Made by a program: the position numbers and the translations under genes. The notes under the pieces were generated by a model. The model saw nothing but the letters and a program-made list of their open reading frames with translations. It did no database searches and was not told the origin of the DNA. Below are positions 6,404-14,558 of a stretch of 20,493 bases of DNA, piece after piece. The stretch is from NCBI GenBank assembly GCA_949289625.1, contig CASEPH010000224.1:1-20493 (forward strand), in the 5' to 3' direction. Origin of the DNA: an uncultured Clostridia bacterium (lineage in GTDB: Bacteria; Bacillota_A; Clostridia; Oscillospirales; Oscillospiraceae). How positions within the stretch are numbered: position 1 is the first letter of the stretch; each line of letters opens with the position of its first letter.

Positions 6404-7204
6404 TCAAAACACGAAGTAAAAGAAGCGGAGGACCTCGCCGTAATCATTGGTATCAAATGTCAGCGTGGTGGGGGAGACCAGTACAGCTCCCGGATAATGG
6501 GAGCAGCCATAGGCATCGTAATGATGATGATAGGTCACCTCCACATGGAAGTGTTCCGGAAGGGAAAGAGGTCTGACTTTACCTGCGGCGTCCAGAATTT
6601 TTTCTGCCTGCTCAGCCAGCTGAGCCTGTACGGCTTCCGGCGTCTTGGTCAGTACACCATACCCGTATCCTGTTTTGGTAGGCACCGTGACTACAGAGGG
6701 GATCTGACGCTCCGCCGCGGCGCACACGCCGTCATCGCCGCTGACAAACAGCGTGGGCACGCCGCGATAAGCGGCGGCATAGGCGAACATTTCAAATTCG
6801 CCCCAAAGGGCCCCATTCACCTTCAACTGAAAAACCCGGGAGCTGACCATGGTGTGTGAGGTAGGGTTGTGAGGAGACGAGGCGGCATCATGGAATCCAA
6901 CCATCAGAACACCGTCGAACGACTCGTTGAAAAGTCCTGTCTTGCCAAAAATCTCGTGGGTCAGACCGCGCAGCAGGGTCGTCTGAGGCGGCAGCAGGCT
7001 GCAGTCGATGTTCCGTCCGTCTCCGTGCGCATCTTCGATCACAATCTGATGCTCACCGCACCTTAGCAGGCTTTCGGCTACGCAGGCCGCTTCCAGGCTC
7101 ATTTCCCGGGCCATGGCAGGGTACAGGCTGCCTGACGCCCTGGCCTCATCCCAGCAGGACAGACCGGCCACCCCTTCAATGTCGCACAGCATATAGAACT
7201 TCAT
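6404..7204 (-). CDS. dppA: M55-family D-aminopeptidase (DppA type)
   Basis: A 266-residue zinc peptidase of family M55. The B. subtilis DppA zinc-site pattern is visible: D8 and E10 in LCDIEGVAG, H60 in EDAHGDGRNI, H105 in VGFHDAAS and a glutamate in the GEFE region near 136-138; H117 in SHTM matches the catalytic histidine area. DppA releases N-terminal D-amino acids, with preference for D-Ala, from peptides such as those of cell-wall origin, and forms a large ring in the cytoplasm. I chose the ATG at 7204 (AAGGGG about 11 bases upstream) over one nine codons earlier, because family proteins begin with the MK-x-x-x-x-x-D-x-E strand. It is the first gene of the minus operon, divergent from a peptide importer; in B. 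subtilis dppA is itself in a dipeptide-transporter operon. Confidence 0.9.
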   Translation of the reverse strand: MKFYMLCDIEGVAGLSCWDEARASGSLYPAMAREMSLEAACVAESLLRCGEHQIVIEDAHGDGRNIDCSLLPPQTTLLRGLTHEIFGKTGLFNESFDGVLMVGFHDAASSPHNPTSHTMVSSRVFQLKVNGALWGEFEMFAYAAAYRGVPTLFVSGDDGVCAAAERQIPSVVTVPTKTGYGYGVLTKTPEAVQAQLAEQAEKILDAAGKVRPLSLPEHFHVEVTYHHHYDAYGCSHYPGAVLVSPTTLTFDTNDYGEVLRFFYFVF

Positions 7205-7265
7205 TGCACGCACGTCCCCTTTCAAATCCATTTTCCAACAAGTTGCAAAAGTGTCGAAACAAGTA

Positions 7266-7294
7266 TTGACATTTAATTTTCACAAATGTATAAT
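7266..7294 (+). promoter_or_regulatory. Perfect-consensus sigma-A promoter of the peptide importer operon
   Basis: TTGACA (7266-7271), a 17-base spacer and TATAAT (7289-7294) match the consensus at every position. It implies a leader of about 150 bases, rich in A and G in its second half, before the binding-protein start. A promoter this strong normally needs repression, and a palindrome overlaps it. Confidence 0.85.
7269..7289. promoter_or_regulatory. Palindrome within the divergent promoters (candidate operator)
   Basis: ACATTT (7269-7274) and AAATGT (7284-7289) form a perfect inverted repeat spanning the space between the -35 and -10 elements of the strong promoter and touching the opposed -10. 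A protein bound here would block both. The regulator is unknown; the PAS-HTH protein at 17774-18517 is the only candidate in the window. Confidence 0.4.
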
Positions 7295-7315
7295 TTTTTA
7301 TCATAGATATTTTAA
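7287..7315 (-). promoter_or_regulatory. Candidate opposed promoter for the dppA-asparaginase-MATE operon
   Basis: On the minus strand, TTAAAA (7310-7315), a 17-base spacer and TATACA (7287-7292) form a plausible but weaker promoter. Its -10 element overlaps that of the plus-strand promoter, so the two could not be occupied together. The predicted leader to the ATG at 7204 is about 75 bases. Consensus-based only. Confidence 0.4.
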
Positions 7316-7452
7316 CGCAATATAGAGTGAAAGTAAATAGTGAAATTTGTTTTGTGATTGCCGCAAAAAGGTCTTATTTTGCTTGCAAGGGGGCAGGCTT
7401 AGATAAGAAAGAGCAGGAAATGAGAAAAAGAAAGGAAAAAGGAGGCCCCAAA

Positions 7453-9063
7453 ATGAAGAAAAGAATGACATCTCTGTTGCTGGCGGGAGCCATGCTCCTG
7501 ACGCTGTCACTGACCGGTTGTCAGCCGGATTCCCCCAGTGGCGAAAACAGCCAGCAGCCCGGCACTGAAACCAGCGGCGGCGAGACCGAAAAGAAAAGCC
7601 TGGTGATCGGCGTTGTCAACGACGTGGTTTCCCTGGACCCCGCCGTGAAGGACAGCTCCGCCGAGCAGCAGATCGCGGCTCACCTGTATGATCCCCTGGT
7701 GGACTATACCACTGATCTGGAGCGTATCCCCGGCCTGGCTGAGAGCTGGGAGATCCTGGACGACGGTGTGACCTGGGAATTCAAGCTCCGTCAGGGCGTG
7801 AAGTTCTCCAACGGCAATGATTTCAACGCTGACGACGTGGTGTTCAGCCTGGAGCGCATTATGAACGACCCCACCCTGGAGATGGGCGTTTACCTGATGC
7901 GGCTCAAGGAAGTCAAGAAGATCGATGATTACACCGTCCAGCTGGTGACCAAGATCCCCTATCCTGTGTTTTCCGGCAGTCTGAGCATGATTATGATGCT
8001 GGACAAGGAAACCTGCGAGGGTCTGACTCCCGAGGAGATCTCCGCCAATCCCGTGGGTACCGGCCGTTACCGTCTGGTGGAACATGTGAAGGAGTCCAGC
8101 ATCAAGCTGGAGCGTAACGATGAGTACTGGGGCGAGCTGCCTGATGCCGAGACCGTGGAATTCCGTGTGATCACCAACGCCGCCACCCGTACCACCGCGC
8201 TTCTCAACGGCGAAGTGGACTTTATCAGCAACATTCCTGTTATGGACGTGGAGCGTCTGGAGAACGCCGAGGGCATCCAGGTCGTCACCGCCCCCAGCCT
8301 GTCCTGCACCTATATGGGCTTTGACCAGTATCACGAGACCGGTTCTGCCGGCACCGATGATCCCAACCCGCTGATGAACGTGAAGGTGCGTCAGGCCATC
8401 TATCACGCAATTGATATCAACACTATCATTGATACAGTGCTCAACGGTTATGCTACCGTGGCCAGCTCCTATATGCCGGAAATCTGTGTGGGTTATGACC
8501 CTGAGATGGAGCGTCCTGCTTATGATCCCGACTACGCCAAGCAGCTGCTGGAGGAGGCTGGCTATGCCGACGGCTTCAATCTGCGTATCGATGCCCGCAG
8601 CGACAGCGATTTCAACGCCGATCAGGTAGCCCAGGCTATCGCCAGCTATCTGGGCAAGGTAGGTATCACCGTGGAAGTCAACCTGCTGCCCCGCGCCTCC
8701 TTCTATGAGAAGGTGAATCCGGAAGATCTGCAGTCCTCCTGCTTCATCGGCGGCTGGAGCGATACCTCCGGTGAGGGCATGGTCATCCTCAACGACATGA
8801 TCCACTCCTATGGCGACGGTATGGGCGAGGGCAACAACGGCCATTACAGCAATGCCGAGGTTGATGAGCTTCTGGCTCAGGCGTCCATTGAGAAGGATAT
8901 GGACAAGCGTGCCGAGCTGGTAAAGCAGGCTGACGCGATTTCCCGTGAGGAAGCCGGCTATGTACCTCTGTTCTTCAAGGATCAGATCTATGGCGTCCGG
9001 GAAGGCATTACCTATACCCCCCGTGCGGGCGACAATATTATGGCATGGGATTTTGAATTCTGA
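7453..9063 (+). CDS. Peptide ABC transporter substrate-binding lipoprotein (SBP family 5)
   Basis: A 536-residue lipoprotein of the OppA/DppA binding-protein family. It has a basic N-terminus, a hydrophobic core and lipobox LTGC with C23, followed by a low-complexity Ser/Gly/Glu/Gln linker. Family landmarks are SLDPAVKDSS, YDPLVDY, GLAESWEILDDGVTWEFKLR, GVKFSNGNDFNADDVVFSLER, NPVGTGRYRL and VRQAIYHAID. It binds peptides outside the membrane and delivers them to the permeases encoded next. The ATG at 7453 was chosen because AAAGGAGG lies seven bases upstream and it begins the signal peptide; an open frame continues further up. Past the signal peptide its arginines are nearly all CGT or CGC, unlike the later genes, which fits high expression. 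A terminator-like hairpin follows. Confidence 0.93.
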   Translation: MKKRMTSLLLAGAMLLTLSLTGCQPDSPSGENSQQPGTETSGGETEKKSLVIGVVNDVVSLDPAVKDSSAEQQIAAHLYDPLVDYTTDLERIPGLAESWEILDDGVTWEFKLRQGVKFSNGNDFNADDVVFSLERIMNDPTLEMGVYLMRLKEVKKIDDYTVQLVTKIPYPVFSGSLSMIMMLDKETCEGLTPEEISANPVGTGRYRLVEHVKESSIKLERNDEYWGELPDAETVEFRVITNAATRTTALLNGEVDFISNIPVMDVERLENAEGIQVVTAPSLSCTYMGFDQYHETGSAGTDDPNPLMNVKVRQAIYHAIDINTIIDTVLNGYATVASSYMPEICVGYDPEMERPAYDPDYAKQLLEEAGYADGFNLRIDARSDSDFNADQVAQAIASYLGKVGITVEVNLLPRASFYEKVNPEDLQSSCFIGGWSDTSGEGMVILNDMIHSYGDGMGEGNNGHYSNAEVDELLAQASIEKDMDKRAELVKQADAISREEAGYVPLFFKDQIYGVREGITYTPRAGDNIMAWDFEF

Positions 9064-9076
9064 TTCTGTGTACCAG

Positions 9077-9114
9077 GAAGGGGAGGGGAGCGAAATCTCC
9101 TCCCCTTCTTTCTT
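9077..9114 (+). terminator. Intra-operon terminator/attenuator after the binding-protein gene
   Basis: A 10-bp GC-rich stem (GAAGGGGAGG at 9077-9086 with 9099-9108) is followed by TTTCTT. It lies in the 96-base gap before the first permease, which has no clear promoter of its own. Partial termination here would give much more binding protein than transporter, a common arrangement. Confidence 0.75.
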
Positions 9115-9159
9115 ACAAGGCAGCTGAATGGGTCGTTTCCGACTGGTAGAGGTGATTCC

Positions 9160-10125
9160 GTGGTTAAATACATTTTAAAGCGGCTGTTCCAGATGGTGAT
9201 CACCCTTTTGATCTCCTCTATTCTGGTATTTATACTGGCCAACTGCATTGGTGACCCGGTCAACATGATCGTCTCACCCAAAGCGCCGCCTGAGGTGCGG
9301 GAGCAGGTACGCGAGATGCTGGGACTGAACAAGCCGATTTGGGAGCAGTACATCACATTTGTATCTGATGCTATACGCGGGGATTTCGGAGATTCCTACA
9401 TATATAAGGAGGATGTCCTGGGCCTGATTCTGCAGCGGGCCCCGGCCACCCTGGAACTCGTGTTTGTCTCCGTGATTCTGGCGCTGGTCATTTCCATTCC
9501 GCTGGGCGTATATGCAGGCGCCTTCCCAAAGCGGAAATCCAGTTCTCTGATTATGGGCGGGTCCATTCTGGGTATTTCACTGCCCACGTTTTTCATTGGC
9601 ATTGTGCTGATTTTTGTCTTTTCTCTGCTTTTGGGCTGGCTGCCGTCATCGGGGCGAGGGCCAACCGCCACGTTCCTTGGTATGAAATTCAGCCTGTTCG
9701 TACAGGGTGGTCTGAAATACATCATTCTTCCCGCTGTAACGCTCTCGGTTACCAATATTGCCTCGCTGGTCCGTCTGACCAGAGCCGGCGTGATGGAAAA
9801 CATGCGCCAGGATTACATTAAATTCGCGCGCGCCAAAGGTGTCTCCACCCGGAATGTTTTGTTTGGCCATGCTCTGAAAAACGCTCTTATCCCGGTCATT
9901 ACGGTATTCGGAATGGAGATCGGTTCCCTGATCGCCTTTACCACTGTAACCGAGACCATCTTTTCCTGGCCCGGTCTGGGAAAGCTGCTGATCGATTCCA
10001 TCAACTCGGTGGATCGGCCGGTGATCGTGGCTTACCTGTGCCTGACGACCGTGCTGTTCGTGTTCATCAACTTTGTGGTCGATCTGCTCTACACGATAAT
10101 CGATCCCAGAATCGAGCTTAGGTGA
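9160..10125 (+). CDS. oppB: Peptide ABC transporter permease, OppB/DppB type
   Basis: A 321-residue inner-membrane permease with about six membrane segments and an N-terminal MVKYILKRLFQ start typical of DppB/OppB. The cytoplasmic EAA loop that docks the ATPase is visible as YIKFARAKGVSTRNVLFGHALKNA at about residues 222-245, followed by LIPVITVFG and FSWPGLGKLL. The start is a GTG at 9160 with AGAGGTG some five bases upstream. It pairs with the OppC-type permease that starts six bases after its stop. It forms half of the membrane channel of the peptide importer. Confidence 0.93.
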   Translation: MVKYILKRLFQMVITLLISSILVFILANCIGDPVNMIVSPKAPPEVREQVREMLGLNKPIWEQYITFVSDAIRGDFGDSYIYKEDVLGLILQRAPATLELVFVSVILALVISIPLGVYAGAFPKRKSSSLIMGGSILGISLPTFFIGIVLIFVFSLLLGWLPSSGRGPTATFLGMKFSLFVQGGLKYIILPAVTLSVTNIASLVRLTRAGVMENMRQDYIKFARAKGVSTRNVLFGHALKNALIPVITVFGMEIGSLIAFTTVTETIFSWPGLGKLLIDSINSVDRPVIVAYLCLTTVLFVFINFVVDLLYTIIDPRIELR

Positions 10126-10131
10126 TGCGCT

Positions 10132-11049
10132 ATGAGTGAACAAAGAAAACAGATAGAGGCCGCCAGGGACGGTGCGCTGAAAAAATTCCTCCGCTCAGAG
10201 TTTTTCTTCAATTACAGGCACAATATCTCCGCCATGATCGGTACTGTGATTGTGGTTCTGATTCTGCTTATTGCGATCTTCGGGCCCCTGTTTGCCCCAC
10301 AGGATCCCTATGATGTGGCGGGGCTCTCCCTGATCGATTCCTATAAGCCACCGGCATGGCTTGAGGGCGGTGACTCCCGGTTCCTTCTGGGTACAGACAG
10401 CCAGGGGCGTGATATGCTGAGCCTGCTCATCTACGGCAGCCGGATCTCCCTGTTTATCGGCGTAGTGGGCACCCTGCTTGCGTGTACCGTGGGCATTACC
10501 CTGGGCCTGATCGCCGGCTATTTTGGCGGAAAAGTGGATGCGGTTATCATGCGTCTTGCGGATATCCTGCTGTCTTTTCCGGATATTCTGATCGCGCTTT
10601 TCATCATGACCATGTTCGGCCGAGGCGTAGATAAGCTGCTGATCGTCTTCACCATTCTGGGCTGCGTCAGCTATATCCGCACGGTGCGGGCAGAAGTCCT
10701 CTCCGTCAAACAGATCGAATATGTGGACGCAGCCAGAGTTATCGGCCTGCCCAATCCGCTGATCATGCTCCGGCATGTACTCCCCAATGTTGCTACCACC
10801 ATCATCGTTCTTTCCACCATGAAGGTGGGCGGACTCATCCTCTCTGAGGCGACCCTTTCCTTCCTGGGTGTCGGCGTCCCGGTAACTGAGCCGTCTCTGG
10901 GCATGCTGGTCAAAAACGGATTCGACGTGTTGTTCAGCGGCTACTGGTGGATCGCGGTTCTGCCGGGCGTCTACATCATGCTGTTGGTCTTCGGGATCAA
11001 CTTGCTGGGCGACTTCCTGAGAGACGAGTTCAATCCCAAACTGAAGTAA
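10132..11049 (+). CDS. oppC: Peptide ABC transporter permease, OppC/DppC type
   Basis: A 305-residue permease. A long cytoplasmic N-terminus (about 40 residues) precedes the first membrane span, as in OppC/DppC, and the periplasm-facing segment includes LLGTDSQGRDMLSLLIYGSR, a family signature. The EAA loop is YVDAARVIGLPNPLIMLRHVLPNV at about residues 200-223, followed by LSEATLSFLGVGV. AGGTGA sits six bases before the ATG. It is the partner of the preceding permease; the gene is translationally tight with its neighbours on both sides. Confidence 0.93.
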   Translation: MSEQRKQIEAARDGALKKFLRSEFFFNYRHNISAMIGTVIVVLILLIAIFGPLFAPQDPYDVAGLSLIDSYKPPAWLEGGDSRFLLGTDSQGRDMLSLLIYGSRISLFIGVVGTLLACTVGITLGLIAGYFGGKVDAVIMRLADILLSFPDILIALFIMTMFGRGVDKLLIVFTILGCVSYIRTVRAEVLSVKQIEYVDAARVIGLPNPLIMLRHVLPNVATTIIVLSTMKVGGLILSEATLSFLGVGVPVTEPSLGMLVKNGFDVLFSGYWWIAVLPGVYIMLLVFGINLLGDFLRDEFNPKLK

Positions 11050-11062
11050 AGGAGTGGAAATT

Positions 11063-12043
11063 GTGGGAAAGACACTGCTGCAAGTAGAACACCTGCGTAC
11101 CTATTTCCACACCTTTCGCGGCGTGGTCAAGGCTGTGGATGACGTCAGCTTTTCGCTGGACGAAGGCCAGGTTCTCGGAATCGTCGGCGAGTCGGGTAGC
11201 GGAAAATCCGTGACCAGCTTTTCCATCCTGAAGCTGATAGAGAGTCCCGGCGTGGTTCAGTCTGAGCACATCTATTTCAACGGCGAGGATATCAGCCGCA
11301 AAAGCGAAAAGGAAATGATGAAGATTCGGGGCAAGGACATCTCCATGGTGTTCCAGGACCCCATGACCTCTCTCAATCCGCTCTATACCATTGAAAAGCA
11401 GATCACAGAAATGCTGGACCTGCACCAGAAGGGCATGTCCAAGAAAGAGAAGCGGGAGCGCTGTATCGAGCTGCTGCGTATGGTGGGCATTCCCAACCCG
11501 GAGGACCGTCTGAAAAGCTATCCCCATCAGTTTTCCGGCGGTATGCGCCAGCGCGTGATCATTGCAATCGCGCTGGCTGCCAATCCCAAGCTGATCATCG
11601 CTGATGAGCCCACGACGGCCCTGGATGTTACCATCCAGGCACAGATCCTGAAGCTGATGGACCGCCTGGTAAAGGAGCAGAACGCCTCTTTGATCCTCAT
11701 TACCCACGATCTGGCTGTCGTTTCTCAGATGGCCGACCGGATCATCGTGATGTACTGCGGCAAAATCGTCGAAAGCGGGCCCAGAGATGATGTGATTCGC
11801 CGCGCCAGCCATCCCTATACGGTCGGTCTGCTCAATTCCATTCCCCGCATGGCGGAGGAACAGGAACGCCTAGAATCTATTCCGGGCATGGTGCCCAGTA
11901 TGCTGGATCTGCCAAACGGGTGCTATTTTGCACCCCGGTGCAAGTACTGTCAGGAAATCTGCCGCACCCAGGCGCCCACTGAGCAGTCTGTCGGTGACGG
12001 GCACGTGGTCTGCTGTCATTTCCCGCTGAAAGGAGGCGACTAG
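11063..12043 (+). CDS. oppD: Peptide ABC transporter ATPase, OppD/DppD type
   Basis: A 326-residue ATP-binding subunit. Walker A GESGSGKS is at residues 42-49, the signature is FSGGMRQR, Walker B is KLIIADEP followed by TTALD, and the H-loop histidine is in ILITHDLAVV. The C-terminal oligopeptide/dipeptide region contains a cysteine cluster (GCYFAPRCKYCQEIC ... CCHF) conserved in this subfamily and proposed in some members to hold an iron-sulfur cluster. I chose the GTG at 11063, eight bases after AGGAG; an in-frame GTG at 11054 overlaps that site. It energises the importer together with the next gene product. Confidence 0.93.
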   Translation: MGKTLLQVEHLRTYFHTFRGVVKAVDDVSFSLDEGQVLGIVGESGSGKSVTSFSILKLIESPGVVQSEHIYFNGEDISRKSEKEMMKIRGKDISMVFQDPMTSLNPLYTIEKQITEMLDLHQKGMSKKEKRERCIELLRMVGIPNPEDRLKSYPHQFSGGMRQRVIIAIALAANPKLIIADEPTTALDVTIQAQILKLMDRLVKEQNASLILITHDLAVVSQMADRIIVMYCGKIVESGPRDDVIRRASHPYTVGLLNSIPRMAEEQERLESIPGMVPSMLDLPNGCYFAPRCKYCQEICRTQAPTEQSVGDGHVVCCHFPLKGGD

Positions 12044-12044
12044 G

Positions 12045-13088
12045 ATGAGCCAGATCCTTCAGGTGGAGGACCTGATCCAGGAATTTGATCTTACACAGGA
12101 TCTGCTGGATCGGATCAAGTTCAAGCATGGGCACTTTTCCGTGGAGCAGCAGGTTGTACATGCGGTCAACCATGTAAGCTTTGACATTCAGGAAGGCGAG
12201 GTATTCAGTCTGGTTGGTGAGTCAGGCTGCGGCAAGTCTACCACAGCCAGGACTGTCATCCGTCTTCAGGAGCCCAAGAGCGGCCGCATCGTGTTTGATG
12301 GCAAGGACATTACGCATATGAAGCTCAAGGACCTGCGGCCCATCCGCAGGCAGATGCAGATGATTTTCCAGGACCCGTACGCCTCTTTAAACCCCAGGCA
12401 GAAGGTGCTGGATATCCTGACGGAGCCGATTTTGTTTCATAAACTGGCAGCCTCCCGTGCAGAGGCGGAGGAGAAGGCTGTTTATCTGTTGGAGCGGGTC
12501 GGCCTGAATCCTGAGCAAGCCAACCGCTATCCCCACCAGTTCTCCGGCGGACAGCGGCAGCGCATCGGCATTGCCAGAGCACTTGCTGTGGAGCCCAAGT
12601 TCATCATCGCCGATGAGCCTGTGTCTGCGCTGGACGTGTCCATTCAGGCACAGATCCTGAATATCCTCATGGATCTCAAGGATGAATTCGGCCTGTCCTA
12701 TCTGTTTATTGCCCACGATCTGAGTGTGGTAAAGCACATCAGTGACCGGCTGGGTGTCATGTATCTGGGTACCATTGTGGAGCGCGCGCCCAAGAGAAAA
12801 CTGTTTCAGATGCCGCTGCATCCGTATACCAAGGCCCTGTTTTCCGCCGCCCCCACCATTGATGAGACCAGTATCAGTCAGTCTCAGGAGCTGAAGGGCG
12901 AGATTCCCAGCCCCATTCATCTCCCCTCGGGCTGCCTGTTCCATGACCGCTGCCCCATGGCCCGGCCGGAGTGCGCCCAGATCATGCCGCAGCTGCGGGA
13001 GGTGGAGCCGGAACATTTTGTGGCCTGCCACCTGGTTGAGCCTCAATCCAATCCATCCGATGCTGACAAAGGGAGGGACGCCCTGTGA
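12045..13088 (+). CDS. oppF: Peptide ABC transporter ATPase, OppF/DppF type
   Basis: A 347-residue ATP-binding subunit, second of the pair. Walker A GESGCGKS is at residues 58-65, the signature is FSGGQRQRIGIARAL, Walker B is KFIIADEP with VSALD, and the H-loop is in FIAHDLSVV. An insertion of about 20 residues near the N-terminus (LTQDLLDRIKFKHGHF) before the first strand pair is usual for OppF-type subunits. The C-terminal region again has the GCLFHDRCPMARPEC cysteine pattern. It starts one base after the OppD stop (AAGGAGG eight bases upstream of the ATG) and overlaps the aminopeptidase start by four bases. Confidence 0.93.
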   Translation: MSQILQVEDLIQEFDLTQDLLDRIKFKHGHFSVEQQVVHAVNHVSFDIQEGEVFSLVGESGCGKSTTARTVIRLQEPKSGRIVFDGKDITHMKLKDLRPIRRQMQMIFQDPYASLNPRQKVLDILTEPILFHKLAASRAEAEEKAVYLLERVGLNPEQANRYPHQFSGGQRQRIGIARALAVEPKFIIADEPVSALDVSIQAQILNILMDLKDEFGLSYLFIAHDLSVVKHISDRLGVMYLGTIVERAPKRKLFQMPLHPYTKALFSAAPTIDETSISQSQELKGEIPSPIHLPSGCLFHDRCPMARPECAQIMPQLREVEPEHFVACHLVEPQSNPSDADKGRDAL

Positions 13089-14554
13089 AATTTGAACTGT
13101 GTGCCGGGTACGAGGAGCAGAAGTGGGACGGTATCGTAGTCCCCGTTCTGGAAGGAACGCTGGATCATCTGCAGCTGCCCTGTGAGGCTGAGTTCCAGGC
13201 TGTCCGTAATCAGGCTGTTTTTTCCGGAAAAAGGGGAGAGGTGTACCGTTTTACCGCTCTGCGGACCGGTCGGATGATCCAGTATTTCCTGTTAGGACTG
13301 GGCAAGAGCGTCAGTCTAGAAACCATGCTGCACAGCTGTGCGGCAGTTTACCGTCAGTGTCATGATATGCGCCTTTCCAGGGTGCTGACCGATCTGCGCG
13401 GTTTGGAGACTTTGACGCCCGATCTTCTCAAAAAGTCTGCTGAAGCAATGTATCTGAGCGGGTATCACTTTGATAAATACAAATTTGAGCCGGATCCGGA
13501 CGGCGTTCAGGAAGCTGCCTTCTGCTGTGATGTCCAGGAAGGCCACCAGCGGGCACTCAACGAGGCTGTGGTCTGCGGCAAAGCCGCCTGCATGGCTCGG
13601 GACTTGATCAATGAGCCGCCCACGGTCATGACGCCGGAAAAGCTGGCGGAGGCCGCCGGAGAGATTCTTGCGGGTACGCCGGTCCAGGTGACCATTTACG
13701 GCAGAGAGCAGATCAGAAAACTGGGCCTGACCGCTTTTCTAGAGGTGGGAAAGGGCTCCATTCAGGAACCGAAGCTCATCGTCATGAAGTATGACGGCGA
13801 TCCTGCCCACCCGGAGAGCCGGCTGGGACTGATCGGAAAGGGCCTGACCTACGACAGCGGAGGCTACTCTCTCCAGTCCTCTGAGTTTATGGAGACCATG
13901 CAGCATGACATGAGCGGCGGCGCGGCGGTGATCTGTGCCCTTTGGGCCGCTCAGTCCAGGGGCCTGGAGCTGAACGTCACCGGCATTGTTGCAGCCTGCG
14001 AAAACAAGCTGTCCGCCACCGCCTATGTGCCCGGTGACGTGATCCGCTCCATGTCCGGCCGCTATATTGAGGTCAACAATACCGATGCCGAGGGCCGTAT
14101 TACGCTGGCGGATGCCGTGACCTATGCCAAGCAGTGCTGCGGTGTTGATAGCATCATTGATATTGCAACGCTGACTGACGGTATCCAGACGGCCCTGGGA
14201 GATGAACGGTGCGGTCTGTTTACCAACGACCACGGGCTCTCTGCCTATGTGGAGAAGGGCGCCGCCGCCGCTTGTGAGCGCGTATGGGAGCTGCCCTGCG
14301 ACGAAAATCTCCGCCGTGTGCTGGATTCCAGAGTTGCCCACCTCAAAAACAGCGCCATGGGTTCCAGTGTAGGCGGATATGCCACAGTGGGCGCCATGTT
14401 CGTCAAGGAATTTGCGGAGGACACTCCGTGGGTACATCTGGACATCGGCGGAACGGCATGGAGCCGGAAATGCGAGGGGATCTATACCAAGGGCGGCATC
14501 GGCTTCGGCACCAGAATGCTTTATGAAACCATGTGCGAAATGGAGAAGAGGTAG
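13085..14554 (+). CDS. pepA: M17-family leucyl aminopeptidase
   Basis: A 489-residue cytosolic metallopeptidase that removes N-terminal amino acids from peptides; some M17 enzymes also split Cys-Gly. The two-metal site is intact: K252 and D257 in GKGLTYDSGG, D275 in QHDMSGG, and D334 and E336 in the NTDAEGRITLADA signature, with catalytic arginine R338. The N-terminal domain (about 1-165) is less conserved, as is normal. The start is a GTG at 13085 overlapping the OppF stop as GTGA, which implies coupled translation. Its place directly after a complete peptide importer says its job is to degrade the imported peptides. Confidence 0.93.
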   Translation: MKFELCAGYEEQKWDGIVVPVLEGTLDHLQLPCEAEFQAVRNQAVFSGKRGEVYRFTALRTGRMIQYFLLGLGKSVSLETMLHSCAAVYRQCHDMRLSRVLTDLRGLETLTPDLLKKSAEAMYLSGYHFDKYKFEPDPDGVQEAAFCCDVQEGHQRALNEAVVCGKAACMARDLINEPPTVMTPEKLAEAAGEILAGTPVQVTIYGREQIRKLGLTAFLEVGKGSIQEPKLIVMKYDGDPAHPESRLGLIGKGLTYDSGGYSLQSSEFMETMQHDMSGGAAVICALWAAQSRGLELNVTGIVAACENKLSATAYVPGDVIRSMSGRYIEVNNTDAEGRITLADAVTYAKQCCGVDSIIDIATLTDGIQTALGDERCGLFTNDHGLSAYVEKGAAAACERVWELPCDENLRRVLDSRVAHLKNSAMGSSVGGYATVGAMFVKEFAEDTPWVHLDIGGTAWSRKCEGIYTKGGIGFGTRMLYETMCEMEKR

Positions 14555-14558
14555 GAAT

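Noticed and set aside
7507..8844. A 445-codon open frame on the minus strand, antisense to the peptide-binding protein
   Set aside because: The protein is rich in His, Gly, Val and Ile in the pattern expected from the reverse of a strongly codon-biased gene, matches no family and has no ribosome site. Similar antisense frames at 14403-15917, 11030-11812, 13739-14437 and 4983-6098 were rejected for the same reason.
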